Below are positions 5,908 through 10,945 of a stretch of DNA of 10,945 bases, piece by piece. Numbering within the stretch: position 1 is the first letter of the stretch; every line of letters begins with the position of its first letter. The notes below the pieces were generated by a model. It made no database searches. It had not been told where the DNA came from and was given only the letters and a program-made list of their open reading frames with translations. The stretch comes from JAKQHY01 sp034429475 (lineage in GTDB: Bacteria > Chloroflexota > Anaerolineae > B4-G1 > SLSP01), in the NCBI GenBank assembly GCA_034429475.1, contig DAOUGD010000049.1, positions 1 to 10,945 of the forward strand. Reading direction: 5' to 3'. The translations under genes were made by a program, and so were the position numbers.

Positions 5908-6372
5908 ATGCACGATGTGACCAATGAATTGACCCAAGCCTTACAAGACTGGATCGAAGTGTTCATGCACCGTTCGATGCACAACGTACTGTCCTTCGCC
6001 AAAGAGCAGAATCTTTCGATGTCGCAGATGGGCGCGCTGATGAAACTGCACCGGCACAAGATGTGCAACGTCTCCGACATCGGCGACGAGTTGGGCGTCA
6101 CCAGCGCCGCCGCCAGCCAGATGTTGGAGCGGCTGGTGCAGCAAGAACTGATCGAGCGCACCGAGGACCCCAACGACCGACGCGCTAAACAAATCGCGCT
6201 GACCGACAAAGGGGCGCAGCTCCTCCATGACAGTTTCCGCGCCCGCTACGCCTGGCTCGGCGATCTGGCGGCCAGCTTCACACCCGACGAGCAAGCCCTG
6301 ATCCAGACTGCTCTGCGCCTCTTGCTCGACAAAACGCGGCAGCTTGCGGAGCAGGTAGACGGTAGATGGTAG
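5908..6372 (+). CDS. MarR-family transcriptional regulator (ABC exporter operon)
   Basis: A 154-aa MarR regulator. The recognition region is NVSDIGDELGVTSAAASQML at about 54-73, and the wing carries the classic DPNDRRAKQIALTDKG at about 87-102. Terminal helices form the dimer interface. It heads a unit with two ABC half-transporters, an arrangement I recognise from Clostridia where a MarR represses its own exporter operon. ATG 5908 is preceded by AGGGG at 5 nt, a modest ribosome site. The last residues (VDGRW) and the TAG stop are encoded by the first units of a GTAGACG heptamer array, so the original C-terminus was probably altered when the repeat arose. Confidence 0.92.
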   Translation: MHDVTNELTQALQDWIEVFMHRSMHNVLSFAKEQNLSMSQMGALMKLHRHKMCNVSDIGDELGVTSAAASQMLERLVQQELIERTEDPNDRRAKQIALTDKGAQLLHDSFRARYAWLGDLAASFTPDEQALIQTALRLLLDKTRQLAEQVDGRW

Positions 6373-6486
6373 ACGGTAGACGGTAGACGGTAGACGGGGA
6401 AGAGGGGGAGAGGGGGAGACCCGCTGATCCGCTGACTCGCTGATCCGCTTTTTCGCTCACCCGCCAATTCACAATTCGTAATTCGC
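6355..6486 (+). repeat. Composite belt of heptamer and octamer tandem arrays
   Basis: Four arrays lie head to tail. Six GTAGACG-type heptamers run from 6355 to 6396, one as GTAGATG. Two AGAGGGGG octamers are at 6401-6416. Five CCGCTGAT-like octamers (CCGCTGAT, CCGCTGAC, TCGCTGAT, CCGCTTTT, TCGCTCAC) are at 6421-6460. Three AATTCAC/AATTCGT/AATTCGC heptamers are at 6466-6486. The belt begins inside the marR coding end and stops immediately before the AAAGGAG ribosome site of the first ABC gene (6488-6494). It fills nearly the whole 131-bp gap. Confidence 0.85.
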
Positions 6487-6503
6487 AAAAGGAGTATCTT
6501 TTT

Positions 6504-8744
6504 ATGCTAAGACTAACGCGCTATTTGAAACCTTATGTATGGATGATCCTGCTCGCTGTGGCGCTGCTGTTCGTGCAGGCCAACGCCGATCTGGCGCTGC
6601 CGGATTATCTCTCGAAGATCGTCAACAACGGCATCCAGCAGGGCGGTGTGGAGAATGTGTGGCCCGTCGCCATCCGCCAGAGCGAGATGGAGCGGCTGAC
6701 GCTCTTTTTGAGTGACGCCGACAAGATGGCCGTGCTGATGTCCTACACATTGGTCGCGTCCGACTCGCCCGATTACGACGCGCTGGTGAAGGACTATCCT
6801 ATCCTGGCCCAGGAACCGATTTACGTGGCCGGCGAGGTGGACAAAGCGACCCGCGACGCGTTGACCCCGGCCTTGAGCCAGGCGTGGGTGGCCGTCTCTA
6901 CCATTGAGCAGGTAATGGCCGACCCCTCAAGAGGTGCCCGACTGGGCATCGGACTCGGTGGTTTTGACATTTCCAAGCTGTCAGTAGAGGAAATGTTCAT
7001 GGTATTAGAAAAGCTTCCAGCGACACAGCGTATGCAAATGCAGGCAAATATGCAAGAGCGCTTTGCCGCGATGGGCGACAGTGTGGTCAAGCAGGCAGCT
7101 CTCCAAGCAGTCAAGGCGGAGTACGTCGCGCTCGGTATAGACGCGGAAGCTTTGCAAACGGCCTACATCCTGCGCGTCGGCGGGCAAATGCTGCTGGTGA
7201 CGCTGCTTTCGGTGGTGTGTACCATCGCGGTGGGCTTCATCGCGGCGCGCACGTCCGCCGGGCTGGCCCGCGACCTCCGCAAGGCCGTCTTCGAGAAGGT
7301 CGAGCACTTCTCCGGCATCGAGTTCGACAAATTCTCCACCGCCTCGCTCATCACCCGCACCACCAACGACGTGACGCAGGTGCAGATGGTGACGATGATG
7401 ATGGTGCGCATGGTCATCTACGCGCCCATCATGGGCGTCGGCGGCATCATCCGCGCCATGGGCAAGGGATCGGGGATGTGGTGGCTGATCGCCGTGGCCG
7501 TGGCCGCCCTCATCAGCCTCATCGGCGTGGTCTTCTCGATTGCGCTGCCCAGGTTCAAGATCATCCAGAAGTTGGTAGACCGCCTCAACCTGGTCGCGCG
7601 TGAAAACCTGTCCGGCATGATGGTCATCCGCGCCTTCAACATGCAGCCGTTTGAGGAAAACCGTTTCGACAAAGCCAACCGCGATTTGACCGCCGTGAGT
7701 CTGTTCATCAACCGGGTGATGGTGGTGATGATGCCGATGATGATGTTCATCATGAGCGGCCTCTCCCTCGCCATCATCTGGGTGGGCGCGCACCAGGTGG
7801 CCGAAGCGACGATGCAGGTGGGCGACATGATGGCTTTCCTGCAATACGCGATGCAAATCGTAATGAGTTTCCTGATGCTTTCGATGATGTTCATCATGCT
7901 GCCGCGCGCCGCGGTGTCCGGCGACCGGATCGCCGACGTGCTGGAAACCGAGCCGAGCATCCGCGACGCCGCAACGCCGCAGCCGTTGGCAAAGCCGGTG
8001 CGGGGCGTGGTCGAGTTCCGCGACGTGGGCTTCCGCTACCCCGGCGCGGAGGAAAACGTGCTGTGCGGCATCACCTTCACGGCGCAGCCGGGACAGACGA
8101 CGGCCATCATCGGCTCGACCGGGTCGGGCAAGTCCACCGTCGTCAACCTCATCCCGCGCTTCTACGACGTGACCGAGGGCGCGATCCTGGTGGACGGTGT
8201 GGACATCCGCGCGGTGACGCAGCACGATCTGCGCGACCAGATCGGTTACATTCCACAGCGGGGGACGTTGTTCTCCGGCGACATCGAGAGCAACCTACGC
8301 TACGCCGACGAAGACGCCGATGCGGAAACGCTGCGGTGGGCGGCGGACATCGCGCAGGCCAGCGAGTTCATTGACGCCAAGCCGGAGGGGATGGCTGCCG
8401 AGATTTCCCAGGGCGGCGGCAACGTCTCCGGCGGGCAGAAACAGCGATTGGCGATTGCCCGCGCGCTGGTGAAGAAGCCGCCGATTTACATCTTCGACGA
8501 CAGCTTCTCCGCGTTGGACTTCAAGACCGACGCCGCGCTGCGCCGCGCGCTCAAGACGCAGACCGGCGACAGCACGCTGCTGATCGTGACGCAGCGCGTC
8601 GCCACCATCAAAAACGCCGAGCAGATCATCGTGCTGGAAGAGGGCAAGATGGTGGGCAAAGGAACGCACCGCGAGCTGATGGCGACCTGTGAGACCTACA
8701 AAGAAATCGCGCTCTCGCAACTGAGCATGGAGGAATTAGCATGA
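6504..8744 (+). CDS. Heterodimeric ABC exporter subunit 1, degenerate ATP site, large TM1-TM2 insertion
   Basis: A 746-aa half-transporter (membrane domain plus ATPase). The usual length is about 580 aa; the excess lies between TM1 (about 12-34) and TM2 (about 223-247), residues ~48-222. It probably forms an extracytoplasmic domain. Later helices are very Met-rich (VMVVMMPMMMFIMSG). ATPase motifs: Walker A GSTGSGKST 537-545, Q-loop Gln585, signature VSGGQ 641-645, Walker B IYIFDD 661-666, D-loop SALD. The catalytic Glu is Asp666 and the H-loop His is Gln697 (TQR), so its own Walker site is degenerate while its signature is intact. This fits the TM287/LmrC/BmrC type of subunit. Start ATG has AAAGGAG at 9 nt; the stop overlaps the next start by 4 bp (ATGA). 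Likely exports drugs, peptides or lipid-like compounds; substrate unknown. Similar long proteins beside MarR occur in Clostridia. Confidence 0.93.
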   Translation: MLRLTRYLKPYVWMILLAVALLFVQANADLALPDYLSKIVNNGIQQGGVENVWPVAIRQSEMERLTLFLSDADKMAVLMSYTLVASDSPDYDALVKDYPILAQEPIYVAGEVDKATRDALTPALSQAWVAVSTIEQVMADPSRGARLGIGLGGFDISKLSVEEMFMVLEKLPATQRMQMQANMQERFAAMGDSVVKQAALQAVKAEYVALGIDAEALQTAYILRVGGQMLLVTLLSVVCTIAVGFIAARTSAGLARDLRKAVFEKVEHFSGIEFDKFSTASLITRTTNDVTQVQMVTMMMVRMVIYAPIMGVGGIIRAMGKGSGMWWLIAVAVAALISLIGVVFSIALPRFKIIQKLVDRLNLVARENLSGMMVIRAFNMQPFEENRFDKANRDLTAVSLFINRVMVVMMPMMMFIMSGLSLAIIWVGAHQVAEATMQVGDMMAFLQYAMQIVMSFLMLSMMFIMLPRAAVSGDRIADVLETEPSIRDAATPQPLAKPVRGVVEFRDVGFRYPGAEENVLCGITFTAQPGQTTAIIGSTGSGKSTVVNLIPRFYDVTEGAILVDGVDIRAVTQHDLRDQIGYIPQRGTLFSGDIESNLRYADEDADAETLRWAADIAQASEFIDAKPEGMAAEISQGGGNVSGGQKQRLAIARALVKKPPIYIFDDSFSALDFKTDAALRRALKTQTGDSTLLIVTQRVATIKNAEQIIVLEEGKMVGKGTHRELMATCETYKEIALSQLSMEELA

Positions 8745-10645
8745 CGCACCAACCTGGACAATCACGTAGTTCTAGCGAACGCAGCTCCATGGGGCCGGGC
8801 CGGGGCTTTGGCCCGGGACGCGGCGGCCCTGGGCGGGGTGGCCCGATGGGGATGATGAAGGGTGAGAAAGCCCGCGACTTCAAGGGGACGATGCGCAAAC
8901 TCATCGAGTACCTGGGCCAATACAAAGTCGCGCTCGTCGTGGTCGCGTTGGTAGCGATACTTTCGACGGCTTCCAATATCGCCGGCCCCAAAATCCTCGG
9001 CGAAGCCACCACCAAGCTCTTTGAGGGGGTGATGGCCCAACTGGCCGGCGCCGGCGAGGTGGATTTCCCGGCCATCGGGCGCATCGTGTTGACCGTGCTG
9101 GCCCTGTACGTGGCCTCGTCGCTGTTCAGCTACATCCAGGGGTGGGTGATGGCGAATGTCTCCACCAACATCGCCTACCGCTTCCGCAAAGACATCGCCG
9201 CCAAGATCAACCGGATGCCGCTCAAATACTTCGATACAACCACGCATGGCGAGGTGCTCTCGCGCATCACCAACGACGTGGACACGGTCAACCAGACGCT
9301 CAGCCAGAGCCTCACGCAAATTATCACCTCGGTCGCCACCGTCATCGGCGTGCTCATTATGATGCTCTCCATCAGTTGGTTGATGACGCTGGTGGCGCTG
9401 CTGATGATCCCGCTGTCGCTGGGGATCGTTGGCGTGGTCATCGGCCAATCGCAGAAATACTTCAAGCAGCAGCAGGACTACCTGGGACACGTCAACGGCC
9501 ACATCGAAGAGATGTACGGTGGGCACGTGGTGATGAAGGCTTTCAACGGCGAGGCCAAGAGCATCGCCAAGTTCGACGAGTCCAATATCCCGCTCCACGA
9601 AGCGGCCTGGAAATCACAGTTCCTTTCGGGGTTGATGATGCCGCTGATGATGGCCGTCGGCAACCTGGGGTACGTGGCGGTCGCCATCCTCGGCGGCTGG
9701 CTCGTCGTCCGCAACGCCATCACCGTAGGCGACATCCAGGCGTTCATCCAGTACGTCCGCTCGTTCACGCAGCCGATCACACAGCTTGCCAACATCTCCA
9801 ACGTGCTGCAACAAACGGCGGCGGCAGCGGAGCGCGTCTTCGAATTCCTGGCGGAAGCCGAGGAAGTGGCGGAGGCCGCCGAGCCGGTCAAGTTGGAGCA
9901 GGTGACGGGCCACGTTGAGTTCCGGGACGTTCACTTCGGCTACAACCCCGACAAGATCATCATCAACGACTTCTGCGCGGAGGCGCAGCCGGGGCAGAAG
10001 ATCGCCATCGTCGGGCCGACGGGCGCGGGCAAGACCACGATGGTCAAGCTGCTGATGCGCTTCTATGACGTCAACGACGGCGCGATCCTGGTAGACGGCC
10101 ACGACATCCGCGAGTTCACCCGCCGCGACCTGCGGAAGATGTTTGCGATGGTGCTGCAAGACACCTGGCTCTACAATGGCTCGATTATGGAGAACATCCG
10201 CTACGGGCGTCCCGACGCCACCGATGAAGAGGTCATCGCCGCCGCCAAGACGGCGCACGTAGACCACTTCATCCACACGCTGCCGGAAGGCTACGCGATG
10301 GAACTCAACGAGGAAGCGAGCAACGTCTCGCAGGGGCAGAAGCAGTTGTTGACGATTGCCCGCGCGGTGCTGGCCGACCCGAAGCTCCTCATCCTGGACG
10401 AAGCGACCAGCTCGGTGGACACCCGCACCGAAGTGTTGATCCAGCAGGCGATGGATCGGCTGATGCACGGGCGCACCAGCTTCATCATCGCCCACCGCCT
10501 CTCCACCATCCGCAACGCCGACTTGATCCTGGTGATGAATGAAGGCGACATCGTCGAGCAGGGCACGCACACGGAGTTGCTGGCGCGCGGCGGGTTCTAT
10601 GCGGAACTGTATAACAGCCAGTTTGAGGGGGCGATGGCGAGTTAG
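8741..10645 (+). CDS. Heterodimeric ABC exporter subunit 2, catalytic ATP site
   Basis: A 634-aa half-transporter. It starts in an ATGA overlap with subunit 1, with GGAGG 7 nt upstream (8729-8733) inside the preceding gene, so translation is probably coupled. The N-terminal ~40 residues are a Gly/Arg/Pro-rich, probably disordered cytoplasmic tail (GPGRGFGPGRGGPGRGG), followed by GEKARDFKGT and a six-helix membrane domain from about 60 to 365. The ATPase domain has Walker A GPTGAGKTT 425-433, Q-loop Gln473, Walker B LLILDE with catalytic Glu554, D-loop SSVD and H-loop His585. The signature is VSQGQ (529-533), not LSGGQ. Intact Walker B and His plus a defective signature complement subunit 1 exactly, giving one active and one degenerate site in the dimer. 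A strong terminator follows 17 bp after the stop. Confidence 0.94.
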   Translation: MTHQPGQSRSSSERSSMGPGRGFGPGRGGPGRGGPMGMMKGEKARDFKGTMRKLIEYLGQYKVALVVVALVAILSTASNIAGPKILGEATTKLFEGVMAQLAGAGEVDFPAIGRIVLTVLALYVASSLFSYIQGWVMANVSTNIAYRFRKDIAAKINRMPLKYFDTTTHGEVLSRITNDVDTVNQTLSQSLTQIITSVATVIGVLIMMLSISWLMTLVALLMIPLSLGIVGVVIGQSQKYFKQQQDYLGHVNGHIEEMYGGHVVMKAFNGEAKSIAKFDESNIPLHEAAWKSQFLSGLMMPLMMAVGNLGYVAVAILGGWLVVRNAITVGDIQAFIQYVRSFTQPITQLANISNVLQQTAAAAERVFEFLAEAEEVAEAAEPVKLEQVTGHVEFRDVHFGYNPDKIIINDFCAEAQPGQKIAIVGPTGAGKTTMVKLLMRFYDVNDGAILVDGHDIREFTRRDLRKMFAMVLQDTWLYNGSIMENIRYGRPDATDEEVIAAAKTAHVDHFIHTLPEGYAMELNEEASNVSQGQKQLLTIARAVLADPKLLILDEATSSVDTRTEVLIQQAMDRLMHGRTSFIIAHRLSTIRNADLILVMNEGDIVEQGTHTELLARGGFYAELYNSQFEGAMAS

Positions 10646-10661
10646 GCGGTTAAGTCAACGC

Positions 10662-10709
10662 AAAACCGGCTGAAGGGAGTGTATGTACACCCAGGCTTCA
10701 GCCGGTTTT
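10662..10709 (+). terminator. Strong intrinsic terminator with nested hairpin
   Basis: Perfect 14-bp arms AAAACCGGCTGAAG (10662-10675) and CTTCAGCCGGTTTT (10696-10709) enclose a 20-nt loop. The loop contains a second hairpin, GTGTA/TACAC, at 10679-10690. The 3' arm runs into TTTTT. It ends the marR-ABC-ABC operon and may also work from the other side, since the left arm begins with AAAA. Confidence 0.88.
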
Positions 10710-10726
10710 TATTGGAGCGAAAATTA

Positions 10727-10797
10727 GGACGCGGATTTTCGCAGATTCACGCAGATAATTCTTTAAAATCAGCGTTCATCAGCGTTTATCTGCGTCC
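10727..10797. repeat. Composite decamer repeat with inverted ends
   Basis: The element opens with GGACGCGGAT (10727-10736) and closes with ATCTGCGTCC (10788-10797), which are inverted copies with one mismatch. Inside are CGCAGATTCA/CGCAGATAAT-type units on the left (10740-10759) and ATCAGCGTTC, ATCAGCGTTT, ATCTGCGTCC decamers on the right (10768-10797). It resembles the GGACGCAGAT...ATCTGCGTCC intergenic repeat familiar from many bacterial genomes. No gene is seen between the terminator and the insertion-sequence end. Confidence 0.75.
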
Positions 10798-10817
10798 GGT
10801 AAAGTTGTAAGGCTTAT

Positions 10818-10945
10818 AGGACTTACGCAAAAGTCATCTTGATGGTCGGGGCACGCAATTGTTCAACCATATAGTTATCCAACAACTGATGCTTCACCTG
10901 ATAAATAGTGCGCTCCGTTTCGGTGGCGACTTGGTTCAAGCGCAC
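10818..10945 (-). mobile_element. Probable insertion sequence end, truncated by the window
   Basis: The string AGGACTTACGCAAAA (10818-10832) resembles terminal inverted repeats of insertion sequences I have seen in cyanobacteria and Chloroflexota. An open frame on the minus strand stops inside it, a compact arrangement typical of small insertion sequences. The other end and any target duplication lie outside the window, so family and exact boundary are not fixed. Confidence 0.5.
10823..10945 (-). CDS. Transposase C-terminal fragment (partial)
   Basis: The minus strand is open from the window edge to a TAA at 10823-10825, giving 40 residues with no internal stop. They begin VRLNQVATETERTIYQVKHQ and end EQLRAPTIKMTFA. 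The stretch is mostly hydrophilic and looks like the end of a helical domain. No catalytic DDE residue can be placed because only the C-terminus is present. The transposase call rests on the adjoining IS-like terminal string and on general resemblance. It could be another protein, or an already decayed element. Confidence 0.45.
   Translation of the reverse strand: MRLNQVATETERTIYQVKHQLLDNYMVEQLRAPTIKMTFA

Noticed and set aside
7005..8225. 406-codon open frame on the minus strand, rich in His and Asp, opposite the first ABC gene
   Set aside because: It is a shadow of the GC-rich ABC gene. Its His/Asp composition comes from the complement of Met/Ile/Val codons, and it has no recognisable domain.
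9614..10570. 318-codon minus-strand open frame opposite the second ABC gene
   Set aside because: It is an antisense shadow of the well-supported ATPase domain.

Overview
The window looks like chromosomal DNA from a GC-rich bacterium. I think a filamentous Chloroflexota (Anaerolineae-like) is most likely. This rests on the mix of a soluble GAF hybrid histidine kinase, Clostridia-style MarR/ABC efflux genes, and gene borders filled with short-period tandem and inverted repeats. It is an inference from general appearance; no marker gene is present.

Layout. (1) 180-2438, plus strand: a cytoplasmic hybrid histidine kinase (coiled coil, GAF, HisKA, HATPase, REC, short C-terminal tail). (2) 2433-2625: a repeat block between convergent genes, with three identical 28-bp direct repeats at an exact 61-bp period inside a 25-bp inverted repeat. 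(3) 4259 down to 2635, minus strand: a padR regulator followed by an MFS exporter, driven by a perfect-consensus sigma70-type promoter that overlaps an inverted-repeat operator. (4) 5635 down to 4424, minus strand: a marR regulator followed 15 bp later by a nitroreductase-family gene, closed by a hairpin terminator. (5) 5908-10645, plus strand: a second, divergent marR followed by two ABC exporter half-transporters that overlap by 4 bp and end at a strong nested-hairpin terminator. (6) 10727-10945: another composite repeat, then the end of a probable insertion sequence with the C-terminus of its transposase.

How the genes work together. Three regulator-plus-effector units lie side by side: PadR/MFS, MarR/nitroreductase and MarR/ABC-ABC. 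Together they look like a xenobiotic response and efflux island. The two ABC proteins have complementary defects: a Walker B Asp and an H-loop Gln in the first, and a VSQGQ signature in the second. This is the pattern of an obligate heterodimeric exporter with one degenerate ATP site, as in TM287/288, LmrCD and BmrCD. The first subunit also carries about 170 extra residues between TM1 and TM2, probably an extracytoplasmic domain.

The least explained part is the repeat content. Arrays with 7-, 8-, 9- and 10-nt units, often flanked by short inverted repeats, sit at several gene boundaries. One lies inside the kinase reading frame and another supplies the end of the second marR. No tRNA, rRNA or cas gene was seen.
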